Of a stretch of DNA of 52,656 nt, positions 33,630 through 43,029 are shown piece by piece. The DNA lies in the NCBI GenBank assembly GCA_964653025.1, contig CAZZBZ010000018.1:1-52656 (forward strand), written 5' to 3'. This DNA is from JABWAM01 sp964653025. GTDB lineage: Bacteria; Verrucomicrobiota; Verrucomicrobiia; JABWAM01. A program made the position numbers and the translations under genes. The notes under the pieces are model-generated. The model was not told the origin of the DNA. It searched no databases and was given only the letters and a program-made list of their open reading frames with translations. The first letter of the stretch is position 1; each line of letters opens with the position of its first letter.

Positions 33630-35448
33630 CATGTCCCCTGCGGCCGCCCGCCTCCGGCTCCTCTCCATCGCCCTCTCGGCGCTGGTCTTGACCTCCACCT
33701 TCGCCCTCGCCCAGCAAGCCCCTGCCCCCACCCAGGCGCCGGTCACCTCCACCAACGGCGTTGCAAAACCCAAAAAGCAGGTCCTCATCTTTGAAAACGC
33801 CGACCTCCGCGTCGTCCTCCAGGCCATGGCCAAACAGGAGGGGCTCAGCCTCATCCTCCCCGACGACGTCAAGGGCAACGTCACCGCCCGCCTCGTGGAT
33901 ATCCCCATCCGCCAGGCTATGGAAACCATCCTCTCCTCCAAGGGCTTCTCCCTCGTCGAGTTGGACGGCGTCTATCAGGTCAAGAGCAAGGATGCGATCA
34001 ACAGCGAACCCCTCAAGAACGAGATCTACCAGTTCGCCAACGCCAGCGCCAAGGACGCCAAGTCCCTCGTCGAAAAGCTCCTCAGCAAGGCCTCCGGCGC
34101 CAACGTCCAACTCGACGAGCGCAGCAACACCCTCCTCATCACCGACGCCCCCTCCAACCTCACCAAGATCCTTCCGATCATCAAGACCCTTGACCAGCCC
34201 ACCCAGCAGGTGTTGATCGAGGCGCGGCTACTGGAAACCCAACGGCAACCGACGGAGAACATCGGCGTCCAATGGTCTTCCTCGTTCACCTCCACGCTCT
34301 ATCCCAGCGATCTGATGGTCACCGAGCGCGGCCCGAACGATGGCGGCGGCTACGGAGTTTCCTCGCGAAGAATTCCCGTGGCGAACAACGCCACCGTGCC
34401 TTTCACCGCGCAACCCCCCACCTACGCGGGTCTCGCAAGCGGTTCAATTGGCCCCTTGGCGGGACTCGGTTTTCCCGCGGTGGCCGTCCTGACCCTTCCC
34501 TCGCTGCAGGCCACCCTGAACCTCTTGATGCAGGACCAGGACACCGAACTGCTCGGAAGCCCAAAGGTGCTGACCGCGGACAACCGCGAGGCCAAGATCG
34601 CGATTTCAAGGAGCGAACCAATTCCCAACTACAGCTTCAACCAGCAGACCGCCTCCTACGGAATTTCAGGCTTTGAGTACAAGGATCTGGGCAACTTCCT
34701 GGTGGTCACACCTCATATCAACAAGGATGAGTTTGTCACGCTGGACGTGGTGCCCACGGTCAGCGGCAGTACGGAAACCCGTCAGTTTCAGACCGGCGGC
34801 GCGGGCAGTGTCCCCGTGAACATCCCCGTCATTTCGACGCGAACCCTGACCACGCGGGTGACCCTCAAAAGCGGCAACACGCTGGCTCTGGGCGGACTGC
34901 TTTCCCTCAGTTCGACGCGCACCTACAACAAGGTCCCGTTCCTGGGAGACATCCCGGGACTGGGGGAACTCTTTACCAACCGGAGCTTCAGCAAGATTAA
35001 GAGGAACCTTCTCATCTTCATCACGCCCACGGTGGTCGCCTCGGACGGGAAGAGCGGTCTCGAGGACCAGTACGACAAACTGAAGGAGACGGACGAAAGC
35101 GATCGTTACGCCTACAAAAAGAACTTCATCGGCAACGCCAAGCCGCTCGACCAGTACCACAGCGTTCCCAAACAGGATATGGAACTATCGACCACGATCG
35201 TTCCGCCCAACCCCATCTCGACCGTACCTCATGATGTGAAGGCGTCCTCCAGCATGGAAGTCCCACCGAAAAGCGCGCAAGTTTCGACTGGTTCCATCCA
35301 GCCCAAGTTTGTGCCTTCTATCGCGACGGAGCCCATGCGGTCCGAAAAGGAGGAGGCGATCCGGAAGGCATCCGCCGAGAAAAAGGCATCTGCTGATCTC
35401 AACCAGGACAACCTGAACCCCCGCCTCGTGCCCGGCCTGCGCGAATAG
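33601..35448 (+). CDS. pilQ: Secretin PilQ, type IV pilus outer-membrane channel
   Basis: The 615-residue protein forms the outer-membrane gate for the pilus. After a signal peptide (MRKMKKRIPSMSP, then a hydrophobic run to FALAQQ) comes a secretin/TonB short N-terminal-type domain (about residues 60-125, VLQAMAKQEGLSLILPDDV), then an N1-type domain (about 140-210) and the secretin core (about 290-490). The core ends with the signature KVPFLGDIPGLGELF and LLIFITPTVV. A C-terminal tail of about 125 charged residues is unusual but common in related phyla. The ATG at 33601 is selected for its AGGAGG seven bases upstream; it overlaps pilP. Confidence 0.93.
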   Translation: MRKMKKRIPSMSPAAARLRLLSIALSALVLTSTFALAQQAPAPTQAPVTSTNGVAKPKKQVLIFENADLRVVLQAMAKQEGLSLILPDDVKGNVTARLVDIPIRQAMETILSSKGFSLVELDGVYQVKSKDAINSEPLKNEIYQFANASAKDAKSLVEKLLSKASGANVQLDERSNTLLITDAPSNLTKILPIIKTLDQPTQQVLIEARLLETQRQPTENIGVQWSSSFTSTLYPSDLMVTERGPNDGGGYGVSSRRIPVANNATVPFTAQPPTYAGLASGSIGPLAGLGFPAVAVLTLPSLQATLNLLMQDQDTELLGSPKVLTADNREAKIAISRSEPIPNYSFNQQTASYGISGFEYKDLGNFLVVTPHINKDEFVTLDVVPTVSGSTETRQFQTGGAGSVPVNIPVISTRTLTTRVTLKSGNTLALGGLLSLSSTRTYNKVPFLGDIPGLGELFTNRSFSKIKRNLLIFITPTVVASDGKSGLEDQYDKLKETDESDRYAYKKNFIGNAKPLDQYHSVPKQDMELSTTIVPPNPISTVPHDVKASSSMEVPPKSAQVSTGSIQPKFVPSIATEPMRSEKEEAIRKASAEKKASADLNQDNLNPRLVPGLRE

Positions 35449-35521
35449 TGCGGATCTTTCACGCGCGTTGATCCCGTTCAAAGCCGGGTGGCGAGCCGAT
35501 ACTGGATACCACACCCGTCGA

Positions 35522-36715
35522 TCACGCTGCTCGCAAGCGCGAATCCCGTACCTCTGCTCGCTCCCGCACGATCTCATCAAGGAACGCCTTCACCGCCTGC
35601 GCGCGGCGGTCCCACGAGAACGAGCGCACCCTCTCCCGCGCCAGGGCAACCTTGCGCATGGCGAGCGCGGGGTCGCGTTCCACCGCGCAAATCGCCTCGG
35701 CGAGACTCTTTGGCGCCGACGGGGGACAGAGCCACGCGATCCGCTCGTCGAGGATCTCCCGAATCGACGGCAGATCACTCGCCACGATCGCCTTCCCCGC
35801 AGCCATGTACTCGAAAAGCTTCAGTGGCGATGTGAAACGCTCGCTGATCTCCTCCCGATGGTTCGGCAGCACGCCAATTGAAGCCTCCTCCAGGGTGCGG
35901 ATGAGTTCCGTGCGCGACACGTAACCGCGGAATACACAGCGGTCGGATACTCTCCACGCCGAGGCGAGGCGCCGTTTTTCCCTAATCTCCGATGACGTCC
36001 CACCGAGGATCAGCAGCCGTTTGCCGGACAGGTAGCGCATCGCCTTGATTACCGTATCCACCCCCTTCCACCCATACAGCGACCCCGTGTAGATGATCAG
36101 GTTCGGATCCACCTTCGTGCTGTTCAGCGCTCCAAAAAGATCGAGGTCCACCCCGTCCGAAGCCCGCAGCACCGGCGCGCGCAAAGGGAAGTGCTGTTTC
36201 AGATAATCCTTCAGGTGGTCGGAAATCGTTACCAGCCCATCCACCTGCGAGTAAACGAACTTCTCCTGGTCAAAGAGCCTCTGGAACTTTAACGGAGAAT
36301 CCACCTGCCCCAATGAGAAGACCTCGTGCGACTCGAATACCAGCGGCAGATCAAAACGCGCCCGAAGACAAAAGTCCGCCACCTTCAGGTGCCTTGTATA
36401 GATCAGGTCGATGCGCTTTGTCTTCGCGCTCTCCTTCACATATTCCTGAAGATAGTGCAGGAAGAGCGTCTGGAACGAGATCACCATGTTCCGCGTGAAA
36501 TGGATGTAGCGCGGCAGAAATAGAAATTTCAGGTTCGGGTGCGGCGCGAGGCGGAAGTACTCCAGGATCGCCTCCCCGTCCAACCCTGGGCGCTTCGCCG
36601 CCCCCAGCACCACCTCACACCCCTGCCGCGCCAGCGCGTGGCATGTGTGGATCGTCTGGATCTCCCGCGCCTTGTTGAGCGTGAACTCCTCGGGATACGG
36701 ATAAAATATCTTCAT
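35522..36715 (-). CDS. Glycosyltransferase, GT4 family
   Basis: The 397-residue protein has an N-terminal domain starting MKIFYPYPEEFTLNK and a C-terminal domain with LIIYTGSLYGWKGVDTVIKAM and the GT4 signature around EISERFTSPLKLFEYMAAGK, in which the glutamates contact the nucleotide sugar. It probably adds a sugar to a surface polysaccharide. The frame is open far upstream but the ATG at 36715 begins the protein fold. It starts 10 bases after the stop of the preceding GT4 gene, forming a pair. Confidence 0.9.
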   Translation of the reverse strand: MKIFYPYPEEFTLNKAREIQTIHTCHALARQGCEVVLGAAKRPGLDGEAILEYFRLAPHPNLKFLFLPRYIHFTRNMVISFQTLFLHYLQEYVKESAKTKRIDLIYTRHLKVADFCLRARFDLPLVFESHEVFSLGQVDSPLKFQRLFDQEKFVYSQVDGLVTISDHLKDYLKQHFPLRAPVLRASDGVDLDLFGALNSTKVDPNLIIYTGSLYGWKGVDTVIKAMRYLSGKRLLILGGTSSEIREKRRLASAWRVSDRCVFRGYVSRTELIRTLEEASIGVLPNHREEISERFTSPLKLFEYMAAGKAIVASDLPSIREILDERIAWLCPPSAPKSLAEAICAVERDPALAMRKVALARERVRSFSWDRRAQAVKAFLDEIVRERAEVRDSRLRAA

Positions 36716-36725
36716 GGTCGAGGGT

Positions 36726-37892
36726 TCATGCTGCCGCGCCTTTTCCACAGAATCCAGCCTCTCCCGAGCCATCCCACGTTCCGTCGCAAAGGGCCTCGAT
36801 ATGCGGTGCCACGGCGGTATCGATGAAGTTGGCCTCCACCACGCGTCGCCCGCAACAGCACCGCTCGCGCGCCTCTTCCCAAGGCCTCGAAAGGGAGAGG
36901 GAGAGGCAAGCGGCCATCGCTTCTTCGTCTCCGTGAGGAAAAATGTCGAGCACCTCGCTCCCGTGAAACCAATCGGCAATGGCCACGCGCCCGGAGACGG
37001 CGCAAGGGACCCCCGACGCAACGGCTTCGAGGGTCGCAATCGAAAATGACTCGTAGCCAATGCTGGGTTGAACAAAAAGTCGCGCGGCACGGTGCAAACG
37101 ACGGATCCCGTCCCCATCCACGGTTCCCACGAAACGGACGGCGTTCGCGATTCCCAGCCGGATGGCCTCGGTTTCCAGGGACGCCCGCTCCGGGCCATCT
37201 CCGGCCAGGCAAAGCGTGACATCGGGAAACTTGGCCCGTACCCGCGCAAACGCACGCAACAAGATCGCGTAGCCTTTCCATCCCACCAGGCGCCCCACGC
37301 CAAGGATCATTCGCCCTTTCGGCGCGGGATGGTCCCATGGGATCGGTAAAAACAGGTCGGCCCGCAGGAAGTTGGGAAGGACCGGGCAAGGACGCGCGTA
37401 ACGGTTCACCACGGCTTCCGCCACGCCACGGCTCACGGCATAGAGCGCGTCCACGGCATGATGAACGGAACGATCAATCCAGAAGAATTCCGGCCCATGG
37501 ATGCTGGCGACGATGCGCCCTCGAAACCCCGCCCTTCGCCATGCCCATGCCGCGAAGAAGTCGTAGGGCTTGAAAATAAGAATGGCATCCCACCGATCCG
37601 CGAGCAGCATGCGGCGTGTCCTCGCCGCAAAATGCAAGCGCTGGACAAACCTTTGGAATCGCGTGCCGAGGTCCGGGATTGCTTCGGTTTTCCAATATGG
37701 CGCAAGTCGAACCTCCACCGCGGATGGTTGAAAAACCCTCCCCAGACGCGGTTGCCCTCCAAAAAGGACCACCTTATGACCCCGCGCCTGAAGCGCCTCG
37801 GCAAGGCGAAAGACATAGGCCTCGACACCGCCCACCTCACGGGTGCCGATGGCATCCATGGTCGAGGTGACATTGAACAGACAGATCTTCAT
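36726..37892 (-). CDS. Glycosyltransferase, GT4 family
   Basis: The 388-residue protein has N-terminal MKICLFNVTSTMDAIGTREVGGVEAYVFRLAEAL (the first 20 residues only are certain homology to GT4 start regions), the sugar-nucleotide domain ILGVGRLVGWKGYAILLRAF and SIGYESFSIATLEAVASGVP, the E-x7-E signature of GT4. It precedes the second GT4 gene. A GGGGGA stretch is a probable ribosome binding site. Specific donor and acceptor are unknown. The F1 and F2 heptamer arrays lie upstream, between this gene and the GT9 gene. Confidence 0.9.
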   Translation of the reverse strand: MKICLFNVTSTMDAIGTREVGGVEAYVFRLAEALQARGHKVVLFGGQPRLGRVFQPSAVEVRLAPYWKTEAIPDLGTRFQRFVQRLHFAARTRRMLLADRWDAILIFKPYDFFAAWAWRRAGFRGRIVASIHGPEFFWIDRSVHHAVDALYAVSRGVAEAVVNRYARPCPVLPNFLRADLFLPIPWDHPAPKGRMILGVGRLVGWKGYAILLRAFARVRAKFPDVTLCLAGDGPERASLETEAIRLGIANAVRFVGTVDGDGIRRLHRAARLFVQPSIGYESFSIATLEAVASGVPCAVSGRVAIADWFHGSEVLDIFPHGDEEAMAACLSLSLSRPWEEARERCCCGRRVVEANFIDTAVAPHIEALCDGTWDGSGEAGFCGKGAAA

Positions 37893-37908
37893 GCGGCATC
37901 GGTCCCCC

Positions 37909-37945
37909 GGTTCATGGTTCAGCGGTTTCGTGGTTCCCGTGTTCC
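37909..37945 (+). repeat. Heptamer array F1 (GGTTCA type)
   Basis: About five degenerate 7-nt units (first two GGTTCAT and GGTTCAG, then GGTTTC- and GTTCC-containing units with one two-base slip) occupy the gap between the GT4 and GT9 genes, directly upstream of the GT4 start. Confidence 0.65.
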
Positions 37946-37960
37946 TTGTTTCCCTTCGCC

Positions 37961-39103
37961 TCAGGGCTGCCTACTGCTTGCTGCCTCCTGCTTCCTGACT
38001 GCCGGCCCCGTCGCCTGCCGCAGGAAGGGACGACACGCCTCATAGACCGTATTCGCATCAATCTCCGAGATCGGTGCGCCGGGGCGGGAGGTTCGCAACA
38101 CCACGTGACGGTCCAGATCCTGCGCCGGCCCATTGATCTCCGGGCTCGATCCGGTGTCCCACGGCGCGAAGAGGGTCACCGTCTTTACCCCCATCGCCAC
38201 CGCCACGTGGAAAATTCCCGTGTCTCCGGAAACGAGCAGGCTTGCGTGTGGGAGCATCGCTGCCAACTCATCGAGCCCGATCCGACCCGCGAGATTCCAG
38301 ACGCGCGGCGACCAGCCCAGCGCCTGCTGGATGCGCGCACAGAGCTTCATCTCCGACGGGCTGCCCGTGAGGAGCACCGTCCCCGGCGCTCGACGCAGGA
38401 TGCGCCGCGCGAGCACCGCGAAGTTATCCACACCCCAAAGTTTCTTGCGACGGGACGCCCCCGGGTGCAGGACCCACCATGGACGAGGGATATCGGACAT
38501 CCGTGCCTCGATCCGTGAGGCCGCGTCCATCGGCATGTCGAGCCTCAGCCGCGCCGTCCCGCGAGGCAGACCAAGCAGGTCGCAGAACTCCAGGTTTCGG
38601 TCCACCGCGTGGCCCGTCGTGTGCCGTGGATTGAGCATCTCGGGGTTCGCCACCATGAAACGGTAGATCGTGTCGCGCTGGGGACGGCGGATGATCCGAC
38701 GGCAGCCGCCCCACCACGCCAGCGGAATCACATCCGGATCATTCGCGTTCGCCACGAGCGCAAGGTCGTAGTGCGCATGCCGCAGCGAACGCAGTGCCTC
38801 CCCCACATGGTGATACTTCCCCCGGTAAACGTGGAGCGCGTCGAGCCCGCGATGATTGCGAAACAGCGCCGCCGCCGCCTCCCCCACCCAGAACCCGAGA
38901 AACAGGTCCGGTCGCGCCGCGCGTAGGCTGTCGAGGAGCGGTGTGCAGAGCACCGCGTCCCCCATCGCCGTCGTCGCCACCACGAGCACCCTTTGAAATC
39001 CATCCCGTTGAACCTGCTCCAGCGTCGGCACATGAATCTTGCCCGCCGCCGCGAGCCCGCGATGCGCCCAGAAGACCAACTTGTCACGAATCCTTAACCT
39101 CAT
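37961..39103 (-). CDS. ADP-heptose:LPS-type glycosyltransferase, GT9 family
   Basis: The 380-residue protein resembles WaaF/WaaC-type heptosyltransferases. VLVVATTAMGDAVLCTPLLDSLRA at about residues 39-62 is the usual G-D-x-x-L region (the key GDAVL is visible), and LVSGDTGIFHVAVAMGVKTVTLF at about 280-310 is the nucleotide-binding segment. It probably adds a heptose or similar sugar to LPS core. The last residues, VRKQEAASSRQP, are encoded by heptamer array F2 and are not expected in the family, so the gene end seems to have been overwritten. Confidence 0.88.
   Translation of the reverse strand: MRLRIRDKLVFWAHRGLAAAGKIHVPTLEQVQRDGFQRVLVVATTAMGDAVLCTPLLDSLRAARPDLFLGFWVGEAAAALFRNHRGLDALHVYRGKYHHVGEALRSLRHAHYDLALVANANDPDVIPLAWWGGCRRIIRRPQRDTIYRFMVANPEMLNPRHTTGHAVDRNLEFCDLLGLPRGTARLRLDMPMDAASRIEARMSDIPRPWWVLHPGASRRKKLWGVDNFAVLARRILRRAPGTVLLTGSPSEMKLCARIQQALGWSPRVWNLAGRIGLDELAAMLPHASLLVSGDTGIFHVAVAMGVKTVTLFAPWDTGSSPEINGPAQDLDRHVVLRTSRPGAPISEIDANTVYEACRPFLRQATGPAVRKQEAASSRQP
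37967..38001 (+). repeat. Heptamer array F2 (CTGCYTN type) at the GT9 3' end
   Basis: Five in-register 7-nt units begin CTGC or CTGA: CTGCCTA, CTGCTTG, CTGCCTC, CTGCTTC, CTGACTG. It encodes the last dozen residues of the GT9 protein on the minus strand. Confidence 0.8.
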
Positions 39104-39175
39104 TCCTCGTAGAGCCTACCCTTTCCCCGCCTCCGAAGGAAACCCCGTTCCTTCCTCACTCCGCCCCCCGCTTTC

Positions 39176-39199
39176 CCGATTTTCCGATTTTCCGATTTT
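39176..39199 (+). repeat. Octamer tandem array
   Basis: Three perfect copies of CCGATTTT lie in the gap between the asnB-type and GT9 genes. The period is 8, unlike the heptamer arrays. Confidence 0.85.
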
Positions 39200-39208
39200 C
39201 TGCTCCCC

Positions 39209-41101
39209 CTACCACTCCGGTCGAAATATGCGGTCCCACCTCCAGAGCGCCAGCCATGCCCAAAGCCGCGGGCCGTGGTCGGCACCCCCCTCAAGGTGCG
39301 AGGACCAGATTCTCCGCAGCCCATCGCGATCGAAGATCCGTTCCATCCCCGTCGACCATGCCCCGACGACCGCCTCCTCCATCGCGCCGCGCCACTGCCT
39401 CCTCATCCACTCTCCAATCGGCATGCTGAAGCCCTTCTTCTTCCTCTCGAAGAACGCCGGTGGCATGAGGTCGGGATAGAGGTTTTTTAGCAGCCACTTC
39501 GCCCGTCCCCGCGCATCGAGACGGAAGCGCGACGGCAGCCGCGCCGCAAACGCCGCCACCTCGTGGTCGAGAAGCGGGCAGCGGCACTCCAGCGAACACG
39601 CCATGCTCGCCGTGTCCACCTTTCGCAGGATGTCATCGGTCAGGTAGCTCTCCACGTCGAGCGCCTGCCAGCGCGTGGAATCACCCGCCCGCCCCCCCTC
39701 CTCCATCGCCGTGCGCAAAAAGTCCGCGGCAAGGTCACCCCCGGGAGGGTGCCGCCAGAGATCCGCACGCAGGTCGCGCGGCCATGCCCCCGCCAGTGCC
39801 AGATAGCGATCCTTCTCCGCGAGGGGCAGGATCCGGTCGAGCGCCGTCCGCGGCCAGCCCAACTTCCACCGACGGGAGTTCACGAGCCGCTCCATCTCAA
39901 ATGCCGCACGGCTCAGCCCGAGCCATGCCCCGCGCATCCCCATCCTCTCGATCCGTGCCGCGCGTGCCAGGTCCGCGTAGCGCTTGTACCCCGCGAACAG
40001 CTCATCCCCGCCATCCCCGCTCAGCGCCACCGTCACCCCCCCGCGCGTGAACTTCGAAAGCAGGTGGGTCGGCAGCAGCGACTGGTCGGCAAACGGCTCG
40101 CCCAGCTTCGCGAGGAGCGGGTCGAGGATCTCCAGCGAGTCGGCCTGCACCCGCATCTCGTGGTGCTCCGTCCCCAGCCTTCGCGCCGCCTCGCGCGCGT
40201 ACGCCGACTCGTCGAAGCGTGGATCATCGAAGCTCACCGTGAAGGTCTTCACCCGCCCTCCAAGACGCGCCATCGCCGCCACGGTCACCGTCGAGTCCAC
40301 CCCTCCGCTCAAGAACGCCCCGAGCGGCACGTCGCTGACCAGCCGCAGCTTCACCGCCTCTTCAAAACGCTCGCGGAACCCCTCGATCGCCTCACGCGGT
40401 CGCAGGGTCGCCCCGGGGCTCCAGTCCAGCCGCCAATAGCGCCGTGACGGCGCGGCCGCCCCGCCCGCCACCATCATCGTCGAAGCCGGCGGCAGCCGCT
40501 GGACCCCCATCCACGCCGTCCGTGGCGAGGGGACATACTGGAGCGCGAGGTAGGCGTCCACCGCTGCGAGGTCCACCCCACGCCCGGTGTCCGCCAGTTG
40601 CAGGAGCGCCCCGATCTCCGACCCGAAGAAAAATCCGGTCGCTGTCTCCGCGTAGACCAGCGGTTTTTTTCCAAAACGATCTCGCGCCAGGAAAAGTTTC
40701 CCGGCCCGCGCGTCGTACAGCGCGAAGGCGAACATCCCTCGAAAATCCTCCACGCACGCCTCCCCGCGCTCCTCGTAGTGGTGGAGAATGGTTTCCGTGT
40801 CACTGCGCGTCGCGAATCGGTGTCCCTTCCGCTCCAACCCCTCGCGGAGCGCGCGGAAGTTATAGATTTCCCCGTTGAAGACGAGGTGCAGCGACCCATC
40901 TTCGTTCGCCATCGGCTGGTCGCCCCCTTCGAGGTCGAGGATGCTCAGCCGTCGAAACCCCAGTCCCACTCGACCGTCCGGGGAATACCACGTCCCCCGG
41001 CGATCCGGCCCGCGGTGATCGAGCATGTCCACCGCCCGCTCAAACCGTTCCCGCGCCGGCGCCACCGCCCCCTTCGCCACGTAGCCGAGGATGCCGCACA
41101 T
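39209..41101 (-). CDS. asnB: Glutamine-dependent asparagine synthetase-type amidotransferase
   Basis: The 630-residue protein begins MCGILGY; the cysteine at position 2 is the glutaminase nucleophile of class II amidotransferases. NGEIYNF and RHRGPD-like DHRGPDRRG are conserved. The second half is an AsnB synthetase domain with the ATP loop FLSGGVDST (pyrophosphatase SGGxDS motif, about residue 265). In surface-glycan loci such proteins often transfer ammonia to sugars or acids rather than making asparagine, and the neighbours here support that. The start is certain from the catalytic cysteine. Confidence 0.92.
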   Translation of the reverse strand: MCGILGYVAKGAVAPARERFERAVDMLDHRGPDRRGTWYSPDGRVGLGFRRLSILDLEGGDQPMANEDGSLHLVFNGEIYNFRALREGLERKGHRFATRSDTETILHHYEERGEACVEDFRGMFAFALYDARAGKLFLARDRFGKKPLVYAETATGFFFGSEIGALLQLADTGRGVDLAAVDAYLALQYVPSPRTAWMGVQRLPPASTMMVAGGAAAPSRRYWRLDWSPGATLRPREAIEGFRERFEEAVKLRLVSDVPLGAFLSGGVDSTVTVAAMARLGGRVKTFTVSFDDPRFDESAYAREAARRLGTEHHEMRVQADSLEILDPLLAKLGEPFADQSLLPTHLLSKFTRGGVTVALSGDGGDELFAGYKRYADLARAARIERMGMRGAWLGLSRAAFEMERLVNSRRWKLGWPRTALDRILPLAEKDRYLALAGAWPRDLRADLWRHPPGGDLAADFLRTAMEEGGRAGDSTRWQALDVESYLTDDILRKVDTASMACSLECRCPLLDHEVAAFAARLPSRFRLDARGRAKWLLKNLYPDLMPPAFFERKKKGFSMPIGEWMRRQWRGAMEEAVVGAWSTGMERIFDRDGLRRIWSSHLEGGADHGPRLWAWLALWRWDRIFRPEW

Positions 41102-41110
41102 GGGAGACGA

Positions 41111-41239
41111 GTGAGCGGTAAGCCGTGAGCAGACAGGGACCGGGGCGTGGTCCCTTTCAGGGATTCGCCACGGACTTTGGGTTGTCTTGGTTTTGCATAA
41201 GCTTCTGCCCCGCTCACCGCTTACTGCTCACTGCTCACG
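41111..41239. repeat. Inverted heptamer-array element (GTGAGC type)
   Basis: The left arm (41111-41131) has three units GTGAGCG, GTAAGCC, GTGAGCA. The right arm (41212-41239) has four units of the complement type GCTCACN. The arms match as an inverted repeat at about 18 of 20 positions and enclose about 80 bases that include a GGGACC/GGTCCC hairpin (41136-41154). The right arm encodes the last six residues of the downstream gene. Confidence 0.8.
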
Positions 41240-42954
41240 GCCGCATTCCAACCCGGGCAGCGGGGCAGCTTCTGCTGCCTCCACGACGATGCCGGGATGT
41301 CACGAAAAGCCCGCAATACCACGGCAAGGTGGCCGTCGCGGGAAAGGCGGTCCTGGTACACCACGATCACCCCGCCCTCGGGACGCCCGCGGTACTTCAA
41401 CCTAGAAAGTTCTGAGATGCTCTCAAAGTTGGCCTGGGTGACAATCAGCCGCTCCTCGACAAGCTCGGTCGCGATCGTCGGGGTCGGGAGCCAGATCACC
41501 GCGCGCCGACCGCCGCCAATCCGCTGGAGGTCCTCGCGAAACTCCGCCGCGCTCACCCCCTGCGTCAACTCGTCCAGCCGCACCCCGCACATCCCCACGA
41601 GTCCGCGGCTTGAGGGCGCGCGGAAGAGCGTCTTATCCACGAGGGTCGCGGTGCCGTAGAGGAGCGGCACCAGGAACAACCCCGCGAGCAGCCCGCGCGC
41701 GACCCACCGCCCGAGCCCCCCCCCGATTCGGGAGCGGTCCACCAGCCAGCCGAAGACGAGCGCCAGCCCGGGCAGGGTCGCGGGACGCAGGTGGCGCGTC
41801 TCGACGCTGATCGCGTCCCCGCGCACCGCCATCCCCGCGAGCACGGCCGGCACCGCCAACGCAAGGGTCAGCGCGAGCAGTTGGGGCGGAGTGAGCCCAC
41901 GAAATGCCAGCCACGCCCTCGCCAGTTTTTCCCGCAGCCCGATCTCCACGGGGCAGGAGGAGACCGAGACAACTCCCTTCTCGTCCGCGGGACGCGCAAG
42001 CGCGAGCCCCAGCAGGGCGAGAAACAGGATCCCCCCACAGGCCACGAGGATCAGATCCCCATATGCCACCGGACGCGAAGGGTGCAGGAACAGCCAACTC
42101 AGGAGAGCGTCGAGGTCAGTCGGTGCGAGCGGCAGGCAGTTGAAGAACCAGAGCCCTTCCCAGCGTGTCGCGCGATCCCACGAGGGGCTGATTGCCCCGA
42201 GATTGCCCCACGCATCGAGGAGGAGCGATCCTGCTCCCACCCCGAGCGCGAAGATCGCCAGCCGCTTCCATGACACCCCGCCCCGCACTGTCTGGAGGAT
42301 CCACGCAAGAACCATCGCGGCCGCTGCGATCGCCGCGCTGTATTTCACGAGATAGAGCACCGGCAGAATCAGCCCCGCCGAGAACGAGAACCCGGCCGCA
42401 TCCACCTTCTCCGCCGGACGCCACGCGAAGAGCGTGAGCAACACCGCCCATGGGAAAGTTGCCAGCAGAAGGAGTTCCCCCCCCTCATAGGTTACCGTGT
42501 TCGAGTGGACGAAGCGCGTCGCCACAAAGACGAGCGCCAGCGCCGCCAGCCGCGCGCCCCCGAGACCCGACTGGTGGAAGACCCCGATCCACCCCAGCAC
42601 CGCCAGCGCCCATGCCACGAGAAACGTCGTGCGAAGCGCCTCTCCCATGTTCATTCCCATGGAGCGAAAAATGTAGGGCGCCCACCCGTAGGACGGCGCC
42701 CACCACGTGATCGGCGAAAGCACGCTCCGCGAAAGATCGTTCGGGTCCGCCACCCGCACCGCCACCGGCGTCCCTCCCAGCCCACGCGCCGCCTGCTCCG
42801 CGGCGAGCACCCCCCACCCCGAGTCGCCGACCACCGAAGGCATCTGCTTCATGGCCCCCGTCACCGTGAAAATCGCGACCGCAACCACGGCCCCCCAGAG
42901 CCACCTCGTCAACAGTGGGTGGCGTGGCGCCAAGACATGGAGTCCTTGAATCAC
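41221..42954 (-). CDS. Large multi-TM membrane protein of the glycan cluster
   Basis: The 577-residue protein has about 12 hydrophobic segments followed by a soluble C-terminal domain (about residues 455-570). The layout of many TMs and a short periplasmic or cytosolic tail is like GT-C-fold glycosyltransferases, but no DxD or D/E motif can be placed confidently. The last residues NAAVSSEQ are partly encoded by the GTGAGC heptamer arm, so the true gene end may have been displaced. It lies among glycan genes. Function not recognised. Confidence 0.6.
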   Translation of the reverse strand: MIQGLHVLAPRHPLLTRWLWGAVVAVAIFTVTGAMKQMPSVVGDSGWGVLAAEQAARGLGGTPVAVRVADPNDLSRSVLSPITWWAPSYGWAPYIFRSMGMNMGEALRTTFLVAWALAVLGWIGVFHQSGLGGARLAALALVFVATRFVHSNTVTYEGGELLLLATFPWAVLLTLFAWRPAEKVDAAGFSFSAGLILPVLYLVKYSAAIAAAAMVLAWILQTVRGGVSWKRLAIFALGVGAGSLLLDAWGNLGAISPSWDRATRWEGLWFFNCLPLAPTDLDALLSWLFLHPSRPVAYGDLILVACGGILFLALLGLALARPADEKGVVSVSSCPVEIGLREKLARAWLAFRGLTPPQLLALTLALAVPAVLAGMAVRGDAISVETRHLRPATLPGLALVFGWLVDRSRIGGGLGRWVARGLLAGLFLVPLLYGTATLVDKTLFRAPSSRGLVGMCGVRLDELTQGVSAAEFREDLQRIGGGRRAVIWLPTPTIATELVEERLIVTQANFESISELSRLKYRGRPEGGVIVVYQDRLSRDGHLAVVLRAFRDIPASSWRQQKLPRCPGWNAAVSSEQ

Positions 42955-43029
42955 GACTGTTTTGATTACCCTGCCGCCCGCGACCGCTCAAGAACCAAGC
43001 AGCGCCATGCCGGTGGGCGCATGATCGGA

